Shown one piece after another: positions 7,902 through 16,077 of a stretch of 64,000 nt of DNA (positions are counted from its first letter, which is position 1; each line of letters starts with the position of its first letter). The stretch comes from Opitutia bacterium. Lineage in GTDB: Bacteria > Verrucomicrobiota > Verrucomicrobiia > Opitutales > Opitutaceae. The stretch covers positions 124,001 to 188,000 of the forward strand of contig JACRHT010000011.1 of assembly GCA_016217545.1 (NCBI GenBank). The letters are read 5' to 3'. A program made the position numbers and the translations under genes. The notes under the pieces are model-generated. The model saw only the letters and a list, made by a program, of their open reading frames with translations, had not been told where the DNA came from and ran no database searches.

Positions 7902-9395
7902 TCAGTTCGTCCACTTCACCTGCCGCATGTCGCCTTGCTCGAGATAGGCGAGGTGCATCTTGAACGCGTTCTGCAGCGTCTGCGGCACGTGGCCCTTGGC
8001 CGAGATGCGCAGATACTCGCGCAGCGAGTCGCGATACTCGGGATGCACGCACTTCTCGATCATGAGCGAGGCGCGTTCGCCGGGCGACTTGCCGCGCAGG
8101 TCGGCGACGCCGTGCTCGGTCACCACGATCTGCACCGAGTGCTCGCTGTGGTCGAGGTGGGTGACGAGCGGCACGATCGTGCTGATCGAACCCTTCTTCG
8201 CCACCGACGGACAGGTGTAGATCGAGATTTGCGCGTTGCGCGTGAAGTCGCCCGAGCCACCGATGCCGTTCATCAGGTCGCGGCCCATCACGTGCGTGCT
8301 GTTCACGTTGCCGAAGAGGTCGACCTCGATCGCGGTGTTGATCGTGATCAAGCCGAGGCGGCGGACGATTTCCGGGCTGTTGGTGATTTCCTGCGGACGC
8401 AGCACAACACGCGACCGGAAGAACTCGAGGTCGCCGTAGAACTGCTGCAGCTGCTGCGGGCTCACCGTCAGCGAGCAACCGCTGGCGAAGGTGCACTTGC
8501 CGCTCTTGAGCAGGTTGATGACGGAGTCCTGGATGACTTCCGTATACATCATGAACGGCGGAATGCCGGGATTGGCACCGAGCGCGCCGATGACGGCGTT
8601 CGCGATGTTGCCCACGCCCGATTGCAGCGGGAGGAACGACGACGGCAGGCGGCCGACCTTGATCTCGCCCGCGAGGAATTGCGCGACGTTTTCGCCGATC
8701 TTGTTCGTCACCGCGTCCGGCGCATCGAAGCCGCCGGACTCGTCCGGCGTGTTCGTAAGCACGACGCCCGCGATCTTCTTCGGGTTGACCTTGATGAAGC
8801 TCGCGCCGACGCGATCGGTGGGCGCGTAGATCGGGATGGCGCGGCGGAACGGCGGATCGGCCGGCTCGAACAGATCGTGGAAGCCCATCAGGTCGCCAGG
8901 ATGATAGGCGTTCAGCTCGATGATGATTTTGTCCGCGAGACGCGCGAAGGTGTTCGCGCAACCGACTGACGTCGTCAGCACGATCTCGCCCTGCGCGGTG
9001 ACATGGCTCGCCTCGAGGATGGCCCAGTTCATCTTGCCGAACACGCCGCTGCGCACGGCCGGCTGCACCGCGGAAAGGTGCAGGTCGAAGAACTGCGTGC
9101 GACCTTCGTTGATCGATTTGCGAAGAATCGGGTCGGACTGATACGGCGTGCGCCACGCGATCGCCTCCGCCTCGGCGAGTGCGCCGTCGAGCGACTTGCC
9201 GGTCGAGGCGCCGGTGATGACGCCGAGCTTGAACGGCCGGCCGGCCGCGTGCTCAGCCTTCGCGCGCGCCGCGATGGCGAGAGGCACGACCTTGCATGCG
9301 CCGGCGGCCGTGAAGCCGCCGAAGCCGATCGTGTCCTTGTCCTGCACCAGAGCCGCAGCTTCCTGCGGCGAGAGCGTGGGGAACGGATAGTTCAT
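7902..9395 (-). CDS. Acetyl-CoA hydrolase/transferase family; succinyl-CoA:acetate CoA-transferase-like
   Basis: Moves CoA between acetate and another acyl-CoA. The length (497 residues) and motifs match the succinyl-CoA:acetate CoA-transferase group (AarC/Cat1): TIGFGGFTAAGACKVVP near the N-terminus, PLQSGVGNIANAVIGAL, and PFMMYTEVIQDSV. The Glu of MYTEV (about residue 286) is in the position of the family's catalytic glutamate. FGNVNSTHVMGRDLMNGIGGSGDF and TEHGVADLRGKSPGER follow. The ATG at 9395 is preferred over an upstream alternative start because MNYPFPTLSPQEAA fits the family N-terminus. It is divergent from a second CoA-transferase at 9635, and a terminator lies at 7844-7875. It could support acetate handling or a modified TCA cycle. 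Confidence 0.88.
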   Translation of the reverse strand: MNYPFPTLSPQEAAALVQDKDTIGFGGFTAAGACKVVPLAIAARAKAEHAAGRPFKLGVITGASTGKSLDGALAEAEAIAWRTPYQSDPILRKSINEGRTQFFDLHLSAVQPAVRSGVFGKMNWAILEASHVTAQGEIVLTTSVGCANTFARLADKIIIELNAYHPGDLMGFHDLFEPADPPFRRAIPIYAPTDRVGASFIKVNPKKIAGVVLTNTPDESGGFDAPDAVTNKIGENVAQFLAGEIKVGRLPSSFLPLQSGVGNIANAVIGALGANPGIPPFMMYTEVIQDSVINLLKSGKCTFASGCSLTVSPQQLQQFYGDLEFFRSRVVLRPQEITNSPEIVRRLGLITINTAIEVDLFGNVNSTHVMGRDLMNGIGGSGDFTRNAQISIYTCPSVAKKGSISTIVPLVTHLDHSEHSVQIVVTEHGVADLRGKSPGERASLMIEKCVHPEYRDSLREYLRISAKGHVPQTLQNAFKMHLAYLEQGDMRQVKWTN

Positions 9396-9634
9396 GAGAA
9401 ATCTTGTGAGTGAAAAATGCGCCAATACGGCGAGTTTTACCATGTCAGGTTTGCGCACCAGCCGCTGTGCAACACTTGGCGCGCCGCACGCGATTCTTGC
9501 GACTGACGCTGAATTTCCGCCCTTCCTTCAACCAGTCCCGAACGGACAGGACAAAATCCGGCAAAAGCTCCCCACGGGACGCGCAGGGTGTCCCGTTGCC
9601 GGGCCTATGACAAAACCGCTACGCTCGCCGGCAA

Positions 9635-10942
9635 ATGAAAAACCCCCGCCCCGACTACCGCACCCAGGCGATGTCCGCCGAAGACGTGGTTAAACTCATT
9701 CCCAGCGGCGCCCGCTGCTTCCTCCACGGCGGCGCCGCAACGCCCACCGCGCTCGTCGATGCGCTGGCCGCGCGCACCGATCTCGAAGGCGTGCGCGTCT
9801 ACCACGTGCACACGGAAGGCCGCCTCGCCATCGTGGACAAGGCCTGCGAAGGCCGCATCCGCTCCGTGTCGCTGTTCAGCGGCGCCGCGACGCGCCCCGT
9901 CATCGCCGAGGGCCGCGCGGATTTCATGCCGGTTTTTCTCTCGGACATTCCGTCGTTTTTCCGCAGCCGCCAGATCCCGCTCGACGTCGCCATCCTGCAA
10001 CTCTCCCCGCCCGACGCGCACGGCTGGTGCACGCTCGGCACCTCGGTCGACGTGGCGCTCGCCGCCTTCGAAAGCGCGAAGATCGTCATCGCCGAGATCA
10101 ACGAGCAGATGCCCCGCACCCGCGGCGAGTCGTTCGTGCCCTTCTCGCGCGTCAACGCCTTCATCGCCACCAACCGCTCGATGCACCAACATCCGCCCGA
10201 GCCGGAGAGCCCGATCGAAGGCCGCATCGGCGAGATCATCGCCGAACTCGTCGAGGACGGCTCGACGCTCCAAATGGGCATCGGCGCCATCCCCGATGCC
10301 GTGCTCACGCGCCTCCACCACAAGCGCGACCTCGGCATCCACACCGAGATGTTCTCCGACCGCCTCGTGCCGCTCGTCGAGTCCGGCGCGGTGACGAACA
10401 AGTTCAAAGCCGTTTTCCCCGGCCGCATCGTCACCGCCTTCTGCGTCGGCACGCAGAAGACCTTCGACTTCGTCCACGACAACCCGTTCGTGACGTTCTC
10501 CGGCTCCGATCGCACCAACGACACCGCCGCCATCCGCAAGAACCCCAAAGTCGTCGCGATCAACTCCGCCATCGAGATCGATCTCACCGGCCAAGTCTGC
10601 GCCGACTCGATGGGCCACGCGATCTACTCGGGCATCGGCGGCCAGATGGATTTCATTCGCGGCGCCGCGCTCTCGCCCGGCGGCAAGCCCATCATCGCGC
10701 TCCCCTCCACGGCGAAAAACGGCACCATCTCGCGCATCACGGCCGAACTGAAACCCGGCGCCGGCGTCGTCACCACCCGCGGCCACGTTCACTGGGTCGT
10801 CACCGAATACGGCGCGGTCAACCTCTGGGGCAAAACCCTCCGCGAGCGCGCCAACGCCCTGATTTCGATCGCGCACCCGGACTTCCGCACCGAACTCCGC
10901 CGCCGCGCGAACGGCCTGCGGCACTTCAACTTCTCCGAGTAA
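9635..10942 (+). CDS. CoA-transferase, 4-hydroxybutyrate/butyrate CoA-transferase (AbfT-like) type
   Basis: A 435-residue member of the acetyl-CoA hydrolase/transferase family. The motif LGIHTEMFSDRL places a glutamate at residue 238, the position of the catalytic Glu described for 4-hydroxybutyrate CoA-transferase. GIGAIPDAVL, IDLTGQVCADSMGHAIYSGIGGQMDFIRGA and TEYGAVNLWGKTLRERA are also typical. Its length matches the AbfT group and not the ~500-residue AarC group of the neighbour. The substrate is not determined by sequence. It shares the 239-base intergenic region with the divergent paralogue. Confidence 0.85.
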   Translation: MKNPRPDYRTQAMSAEDVVKLIPSGARCFLHGGAATPTALVDALAARTDLEGVRVYHVHTEGRLAIVDKACEGRIRSVSLFSGAATRPVIAEGRADFMPVFLSDIPSFFRSRQIPLDVAILQLSPPDAHGWCTLGTSVDVALAAFESAKIVIAEINEQMPRTRGESFVPFSRVNAFIATNRSMHQHPPEPESPIEGRIGEIIAELVEDGSTLQMGIGAIPDAVLTRLHHKRDLGIHTEMFSDRLVPLVESGAVTNKFKAVFPGRIVTAFCVGTQKTFDFVHDNPFVTFSGSDRTNDTAAIRKNPKVVAINSAIEIDLTGQVCADSMGHAIYSGIGGQMDFIRGAALSPGGKPIIALPSTAKNGTISRITAELKPGAGVVTTRGHVHWVVTEYGAVNLWGKTLRERANALISIAHPDFRTELRRRANGLRHFNFSE

Positions 10943-10958
10943 CCTCCCTTCCGAGGTG

Positions 10959-10981
10959 GTCGCCGCCGTCCCGGCGGTGAC
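10959..10981. repeat. Intergenic hairpin
   Basis: GTCGCCGCCG (10959-10968) pairs with CGGCGGTGAC (10972-10981) over a 3-base loop, with one G-T pair. It lies 16 bases after the stop at 10942 but has no T-run, so it is either a weak terminator or a REP-like unit. A second GC-rich hairpin follows around 10998-11030. Confidence 0.5.
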
Positions 10982-11112
10982 AATGGGCATTCCGCCACCG
11001 TGGCGCCGCCGAGGACAACGGCGCCCACCTGCGCAATGCGCCCCCGCAATGCGTGCGCGGTTGCACCCCGCAGCCGAATCGCTTCCCTCGTGCGCGCCTC
11101 CTCTTCCACGCC

Positions 11113-12117
11113 ATGCCTCTCACCGTCGCCTTCTTCGACACCAAATCCTACGATCGCGAGTATTTCGCCCAAGCGACTGACGCCGGCGAAATCGAGCTGC
11201 GTTTCCTCGAGCATCGGCTCACCGAAAGCACCGCCAGCACCGCGCAAGGCGCCAACGCCGTCTGCTGCTTCGTCAACGACCGCCTCGATCGCGCACTGCT
11301 CACGCACCTGAAGAATTTCGGCGTGCGCCACGTCGCGCTCCGCTGCGCCGGCTTCAATAACGTCGACCTCGCCGCCGCCAAGGAACTCGGCCTCGCCGTC
11401 ACGCGCGTGCCCGCCTACTCGCCTCACGCCGTTGCCGAACACACGATCGCGCTCCTGCTCACGCTGAACCGCAAAATCCACCGGGCCCACAATCGCGTGC
11501 GCGAACAGAATTTCTCCCTCGCCGGCCTCGTCGGCTTCGACCTTCACGGCAAGACCGCGGGCGTGGTCGGCACCGGCAAGATCGGCCGCATCGTCGCAGA
11601 AATCCTGCGCGGCTTCGGGATGCGCGTGCTCGCCTGCGATCCCTTCCCCGACGCCGTCTGGGCCGCGCAGCATCGCGTGAGTTACGTGTCGAAGGTCGAA
11701 CTCTTCGCCCAAAGCGACGTCATCTCGCTCCACTCGCCCCTCACGCCGGAGACGCATCACCTCGTCAACGAGCCCACGCTCGCCGCCATGAAGCGCGGCG
11801 CGTTCATCGTGAACACCAGCCGCGGCAAGCTCATCGACACCGCCGCGCTGATCGACGGTCTCAAATCCGGCCGCGTCGGCGGCGTGGCCCTCGACGTCTA
11901 CGAGGAAGAGGAAGGCGTCTTCTTCGAGGACCACTCCGACCGCGTGCTCGCCGACGACGAACTCGCGCGTCTGCTCACCTTCCCCAACGTCCTCATCACC
12001 GCGCACCAAGCCTTCCTCACCCGAGAAGCGTTGGGCGAAATCGCCCGCGTCACCGTGGAAAACCTCCGCCGCGGTGCGAGCCACGTTCCGTTTCTCGACG
12101 GCACGCAGCTCGCCTGA
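11113..12117 (+). CDS. ldhA: D-lactate dehydrogenase (D-2-hydroxyacid dehydrogenase family)
   Basis: NADH-dependent reduction of pyruvate to D-lactate. The 334-residue protein matches fermentative LdhA (about 330). It has a Rossmann motif, VVGTGKIGRIVAEIL, the catalytic Arg in NTSRGKLIDT (about residue 237), Glu in GGVALDVYEEEEGVFFED, and His in LITAHQAFLT (about residue 298). RCAGFNNVDLAAAKELGL and PAYSPHAVAEHTIALLL are characteristic of LdhA and not of phosphoglycerate dehydrogenase. The ATG at 11113 matches the family start (MPLTVAFFDTKSYD). The pgl gene follows after 69 bases. Confidence 0.92.
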   Translation: MPLTVAFFDTKSYDREYFAQATDAGEIELRFLEHRLTESTASTAQGANAVCCFVNDRLDRALLTHLKNFGVRHVALRCAGFNNVDLAAAKELGLAVTRVPAYSPHAVAEHTIALLLTLNRKIHRAHNRVREQNFSLAGLVGFDLHGKTAGVVGTGKIGRIVAEILRGFGMRVLACDPFPDAVWAAQHRVSYVSKVELFAQSDVISLHSPLTPETHHLVNEPTLAAMKRGAFIVNTSRGKLIDTAALIDGLKSGRVGGVALDVYEEEEGVFFEDHSDRVLADDELARLLTFPNVLITAHQAFLTREALGEIARVTVENLRRGASHVPFLDGTQLA

Positions 12118-12186
12118 ATTCCCGCGCGCGTCACCGACCCCTCGCGCGCTTGCCAGCCACCGCGCCGCCGGGTTCGCTCGGTCCGC

Positions 12187-13281
12187 ATGTCCACCACCGC
12201 GCCGCTCGCCGCCTTGCTCATCTTTGTCGGAACCTACACGCCCAAGGACGGTGCCAGTCGCGGCATCTACGCCGTGCGTCTCGACCAGGCGACCGGCGCG
12301 CTGTCGTCGCCCGAACTCGCGGCCGAGACGCCGAACCCGACCTTCCTCGCCTGGCATCCGTCGCACCGCGCGCTCTACGCACTCGGCGTCGGCCCCGACG
12401 CCACCGGCCAGACCACGGGCGGCGCCGCCGCTTTCACCTACGACGCGGCGACGCAAAAACTCGCACCGCTCAACGCCCGCGGCGCCGGCAGCTCGCTCAT
12501 GGCTCACGTCGCCGTAGACGCCACCGGCCGCCTGCTCGTTACGGCGAGCTACCACGGCGGCTTCCTCGCCACCTTCCCGATCGGTGACGACCTGAAACTC
12601 GCCGACCGCACCAGCCTGCTCCCGGCGACCGGCACGCTGGGGCCGAACCGCGCGCGGCAGGACAAGCCGCACCCGCACTCCGTCACCTTCTCGCCCGACA
12701 ACCGCTTCGCCTACGTCTGCGATCTGGGCCTCGACCGGATCTTCGCCTACGCCGTCGATCCCGCGCGCGCCACGCTCACACCCGCCGGCGAATTCGCGAC
12801 CGCTTCCGGCGCCGGGCCGCGCCACAGCAAAATCTCGAGCGACGGCCGATTCCTCTACGCGATCAACGAACTCGGCAGCAGCGTAAGCGTCTTCGCGCGC
12901 GACCTCGCCAACGGCGCACTGCGGCCCGTGCAATCGCTTTCCACGCTGCCCGCCGGCTGGAGCGGCGAGAGCATCTGCGCCGAGATCCGCCTGCACCCGA
13001 ACGGCCGCTTCGTCTACGGCTCGAACCGCGGCCACGACAGCCTCGCCGTCTTCGCGCGCGACCCGGAGCACGGCACGCTCACCCTGCTGCAAATCCTCCC
13101 CTGCGGCGGCAAGCACCCGCGCAATTTCAACCTCTCGCCCGACGGCCGCTGGCTCGTCTGCGCTAACCGCGACAGCGACAACCTCGTGAGCTTCGCCGTG
13201 GACGCCGACACCGGCCGCCTCACGCCGACCGGCCACACCGCCACCGTTCCGCAGGCCGTCTGCGTGCTCTTCGCACCCTGA
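12187..13281 (+). CDS. pgl: 6-phosphogluconolactonase, lactonase (beta-propeller) family
   Basis: Predicted to hydrolyse 6-phosphogluconolactone in the pentose phosphate pathway. The 364-residue seven-bladed propeller opens with LIFVGTYTPKDGASRGIYAVRLD. It carries repeating blades such as PHPHSVTFSPDNRFAYVCDLG, PRHSKISSDGRFLYAINELGSSVSVF, AEIRLHPNGRFVYGSNRGHDSLAVF and HPRNFNLSPDGRWLVCANRDSDNLVSF. These are the hallmarks of the YbhE/Pgl lactonase family. Family members with other lactone or sugar substrates exist. It ends just before a TAATA-centred palindrome. Confidence 0.88.
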   Translation: MSTTAPLAALLIFVGTYTPKDGASRGIYAVRLDQATGALSSPELAAETPNPTFLAWHPSHRALYALGVGPDATGQTTGGAAAFTYDAATQKLAPLNARGAGSSLMAHVAVDATGRLLVTASYHGGFLATFPIGDDLKLADRTSLLPATGTLGPNRARQDKPHPHSVTFSPDNRFAYVCDLGLDRIFAYAVDPARATLTPAGEFATASGAGPRHSKISSDGRFLYAINELGSSVSVFARDLANGALRPVQSLSTLPAGWSGESICAEIRLHPNGRFVYGSNRGHDSLAVFARDPEHGTLTLLQILPCGGKHPRNFNLSPDGRWLVCANRDSDNLVSFAVDADTGRLTPTGHTATVPQAVCVLFAP

Positions 13282-13307
13282 CCCAGTCTCGGCCGCCCCA
13301 CCGCCTC

Positions 13308-13326
13308 GGTCACCTAATAGGTTACC
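13308..13326. repeat. TAATA-centred palindrome, imperfect copy
   Basis: GGTCACCTA, a central A at 13317, then TAGGTTACC, with one mismatch in nine pairs. It lies 27 bases after the pgl stop and shares 15 of 17 bases with the perfect copy at 13370-13396. CATTTTCTCTC follows, so a terminator role is possible. Confidence 0.6.
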
Positions 13327-13369
13327 CATTTTCTCTCACTCCGAGGGAGAACAAGCGGCGCCCCACGAG

Positions 13370-13396
13370 TCCGAGTAACCTAATAGGTTACTCGGA
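13370..13396. repeat. 27-bp perfect palindrome with TAATA centre
   Basis: TCCGAGTAACCTA, a central A at 13383, then TAGGTTACTCGGA: 13+1+13 and perfect. It has the same odd-length TA-A-TA architecture as 5248-5266, 5285-5321 and 42178-42200. It lies between the convergent pgl and lnt genes. Confidence 0.75.
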
Positions 13397-13437
13397 TTGA
13401 TCGGTGGACGGTGCGGGAACTTACCGCCCCTGCGAAC

Positions 13438-15102
13438 TCAGAACACCGTCTCGCCGAGTTTCGGCGTGGGCGGGCGGAGCGTGAGCAGCAGGTAATACGC
13501 GACCGTAGCGAATACCGCGGCGACGACGAGAAACCAGTCGCCGTGCTCCGTGTAGAAGCTCGGGCGGCTCACCCAGCGCGGATCGCGCGTGACGCTCACC
13601 GTCTCCGCGCCGCGGAAATAGACGCTGCCGTTCTCGTCGCGGAGATTCGCGCGGATGTTGCCAAACTCGTCGATCCAACCCGACCAGCCGGCGTTGCCGA
13701 CGCGGATCAGCGGACGGCGATTTTCGACGGCGCGCAGCACCGAGTGCGTCGCGTGCTGGTAAGCCGCGCCGCCCTCGCCGAACCACCCGTTGTTCGTCAC
13801 CACCGCGAGCACCTCGGCGCCCTCGCGCACGCTCTGGCGCGCGAGACTCGGAAAAATATCCTCGTAGCAAATCAGCAGACCGAGCCGCGTGACGTTGCGA
13901 CCCGTCGCGAGCGCGAGCGGCCGCGCCTCCTCGCCGTGCGAGAAATCGCCCGGCCCGAGCGGCACGAACTTCGTCAGCCAGCCGAGCACGGAGCGGAACG
14001 GCACGAATTCCCCGAACGGCACGAGCTTCCGCTTCGCATAGCCCGGCTCCTGCAACCCCGTGATCGGATCGACCACGAACGCGCCATTGAACCATTCCTC
14101 GCTCTCGCCGCTGCCCTGCGTGTAGACGCTGCCGAGCACGATCGGTTTGCCGGTGCGCTTCGAGACATACTCGATCCATTGCTGCACGGATGGATCGCGA
14201 TGCACCGGCCACGGCACCACCGCCTCGGGCCAGAAGATCGCATCGGGCGCGCCACGCTCGTTGGCGTCGGTCGTCACCTTCTCGATCGTCTTCAACACCT
14301 CGCGCGCCTGCTGCGGGTCCCATTTCTCGCCCTGCGGGATGTTCGGCTGCACGAGCGCGACGCGCGCGAGCTTTTGCCGTTGCTGCCCCATCAACTCGGC
14401 GAGGAACGGGAACGACGAAAGCACCAGCAGCATGAGCGCCGCCATGAATTCCGGGCTGCGCTTCCGCAGGCCCGTCGCGCCCTCGAAAAAGATCCGGTGC
14501 GCATACGCTGCGACACCGCAGCTGAAGACCACGAGAATGAACGAAACGACCCACGCGCCGCCGTAGGAAGCGGCCTGCAGCACGAGCGGACGCTGCCATT
14601 GCGACGCCGCGAGCGGAAGCCACGGAAAACCGCCGAACAACCAGCCGCGCAGCGCCTCGTTCATCACCCACAAACTCGCGAGCCCGCCGACGCCGATCAG
14701 GCGGACCATCACGCGATGTCCGCGCAGTCTCGGCACGAACCACCACGCGGCGAGATACCACAGCGTCGCGAGCGCGCCGATGAACGGTCCGAGCAGGAAC
14801 GGAGCGAGCCAGTAGGCGTTGCCGAGCCACGACAGCAGCCACGTCCACGCGACGACGTTGGCCGCGAGCAGCGTGAGCGCGTAGGGCTTGAAGCGCGGCG
14901 TGCGATACGCCCAGAGCAGCGCCGGCGCGGCGAGCACGTAGCCCGCTTCGCCGACGCCCACGGGCGGAAACGCCACGTAGGTCAGCACGACCGTGAGCGC
15001 GAAAACCCACATCCCCCAGCCGAGGTGCGGGTGCTCCTGCCAGAAGGTAGGCTTCGGGTCGTAGGGATCGGCGAGGGCAGATGTCGCGGGCGATTGCGTC
15101 AT
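13438..15102 (-). CDS. lnt: Apolipoprotein N-acyltransferase
   Basis: Adds the third acyl chain to the N-terminal cysteine of lipoproteins at the inner membrane. The 554-residue protein has N-terminal membrane helices (about residues 25-250), a nitrilase-like domain, and a last membrane helix near the C-terminus. The catalytic triad is visible as Glu in IFWPEAVVPW, Lys in YAKRKLVPFGEFVPF and Cys in LLICYEDIFPS. GNAGWSGWID is also conserved. A REP unit abuts the start codon directly (15103-15125), leaving no Shine-Dalgarno sequence immediately upstream of ATG 15102. The next ATG is at residue 31, so 15102 remains the best start. Confidence 0.93.
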   Translation of the reverse strand: MTQSPATSALADPYDPKPTFWQEHPHLGWGMWVFALTVVLTYVAFPPVGVGEAGYVLAAPALLWAYRTPRFKPYALTLLAANVVAWTWLLSWLGNAYWLAPFLLGPFIGALATLWYLAAWWFVPRLRGHRVMVRLIGVGGLASLWVMNEALRGWLFGGFPWLPLAASQWQRPLVLQAASYGGAWVVSFILVVFSCGVAAYAHRIFFEGATGLRKRSPEFMAALMLLVLSSFPFLAELMGQQRQKLARVALVQPNIPQGEKWDPQQAREVLKTIEKVTTDANERGAPDAIFWPEAVVPWPVHRDPSVQQWIEYVSKRTGKPIVLGSVYTQGSGESEEWFNGAFVVDPITGLQEPGYAKRKLVPFGEFVPFRSVLGWLTKFVPLGPGDFSHGEEARPLALATGRNVTRLGLLICYEDIFPSLARQSVREGAEVLAVVTNNGWFGEGGAAYQHATHSVLRAVENRRPLIRVGNAGWSGWIDEFGNIRANLRDENGSVYFRGAETVSVTRDPRWVSRPSFYTEHGDWFLVVAAVFATVAYYLLLTLRPPTPKLGETVF

Positions 15103-15370
15103 GTAGGAGTCTGTTTACAGGCGACAAAACGGGGTCGCTTGCAAGCAAGCTCCTGCAGGGGAAACAGGTGACTGTCGCGTGACGCAGGAGCCCGTTTACA
15201 GACGACTGGAACACTGCACTGCACTTGCCGTGCTCGGGTCGCTTGCGAGCAAGCTCCTACAAGAAAAGGCATCGCTGCGAACATGTAGGAGCCTGCTGGC
15301 AGGCGACCGGTGCATTTCGCGCGTGGCAGGCGTCGCGCGGCCACGAGGTCGCCTGTAAACAGGCTCCTAC
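15103..15370. repeat. Array of six alternating REP units (family A) between lnt and the RAYT gene
   Basis: Six 23-base units alternate in orientation: 15103-15125 (+), 15134-15156 (-), 15184-15206 (+), 15238-15260 (-), 15285-15307 (+), 15348-15370 (-). Each has a GTAG foot (GCAG in two), GA, a 6-bp stem, a 2-base loop and GAC. Stems vary with compensation: GCCTGC/GCAGGC, GCTTGC/GCAAGC, GCCTGT/ACAGGC. The inverted pairs resemble BIMEs. The last unit contains the stop codon of the RAYT gene. Confidence 0.9.
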
Positions 15371-15882
15371 ATGAGCCACTCGGGGGCTGGTAGATTGCGG
15401 TCGAGTTCGTGCTGGAACCACATCCAGTCCTCCTCGCCGCAACGGAAATGCGGCCAAGTTTCCTCCGCGCGCGACAGGCCAGCACGATAGGGATTCAGGT
15501 AGATGTAGAGAAGGATCAGCAACCGCTCGTCATCGGGCCGCAGACGTCGGTCGAAAAATCCTCGCTGCCACTCGCAACCTGCCGCGCGCAGCGCAGCCGT
15601 GGTTTCCGCTTTCAAGCGCTGCACGGCGCGGGCAAGCGGCAAGCGTTCACCGAGCCGAATCAACAGGTGAACATGATCGGGCATAACGGTCGAACAACGG
15701 ACGTGCCAAGTGCCGTCAGCGGACATCGCACCCAACTCGGCGGCCAGCGCAGCGGTCGGCGGCGGCGCGAGCAGGCCGGTGCGGTGCCCAGTCGTCGTGA
15801 GCGTCAGGAAATACTCGCTTCCAGCCTGACTTACGCGACCGCGACGCAAGGCCGCGTGCCCTTTGCGAGGATTGAAGGTCAT
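15367..15882 (-). CDS. REP-associated tyrosine transposase (RAYT), Y1/HUH family
   Basis: Predicted single-strand DNA endonuclease/transposase that recognises REP hairpins. The 171-residue protein has the HUH metal-binding motif in STVMPDHVHLLIRLGE (His70, His72), preceded by the typical SEYFLTLTTTGHRTGLL strand. The late helix, LLILLYIYLNPYRAGL, carries the candidate nucleophile Tyr (126 or 128) before the NPxRAGL signature of RAYTs. Nine REP units with a GTAG foot surround it, and its TAG stop codon lies inside one of them. No terminal repeats of its own are seen, as expected for domesticated RAYTs. Confidence 0.92.
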   Translation of the reverse strand: MTFNPRKGHAALRRGRVSQAGSEYFLTLTTTGHRTGLLAPPPTAALAAELGAMSADGTWHVRCSTVMPDHVHLLIRLGERLPLARAVQRLKAETTAALRAAGCEWQRGFFDRRLRPDDERLLILLYIYLNPYRAGLSRAEETWPHFRCGEEDWMWFQHELDRNLPAPEWLM

Positions 15883-15913
15883 TCAAGCGGCCCGGCCGAA
15901 GCGAAGCTCTCAG

Positions 15914-16040
15914 GTCGCTTGCAAGCAAGCTCCTACATCGGTTTCCGGCGCCGCAGCGTGCATGTAGGAGCCTGCTCGCAGGCGACCCGAACGCAGCAAA
16001 CGCAGCACACCCGTTTGGTCGCCTGCGAGCAGGCTCCTAC
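15914..16040. repeat. Three REP units (family A) between the RAYT and secA
   Basis: Units at 15914-15936 (-), 15964-15986 (+) and 16018-16040 (-) have the GTAG foot, GA, 6-bp stem, 2-base loop and GAC. The first has stem GCTTGC/GCAAGC and the others GCCTGC/GCAGGC. The gap lies upstream of the RAYT start (15882) and downstream of the secA stop (16078), so the units could also stabilise or end the secA transcript. Confidence 0.9.
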
Positions 16041-16077
16041 ATTTTCCAAACAGCGCGGCGCGGAAGCCGCCACGGCG

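Noticed and set aside
10789-13329. An 846-residue minus-strand open frame across ldhA and pgl
   Set aside because: It runs opposite two well-conserved genes and has a Glu/Gly/Arg/Val-biased antisense composition.
15103-16040. A CRISPR array
   Set aside because: The repeats alternate in orientation, have variable short spacing, show GTAG feet and flank a RAYT; no leader or cas gene is present.
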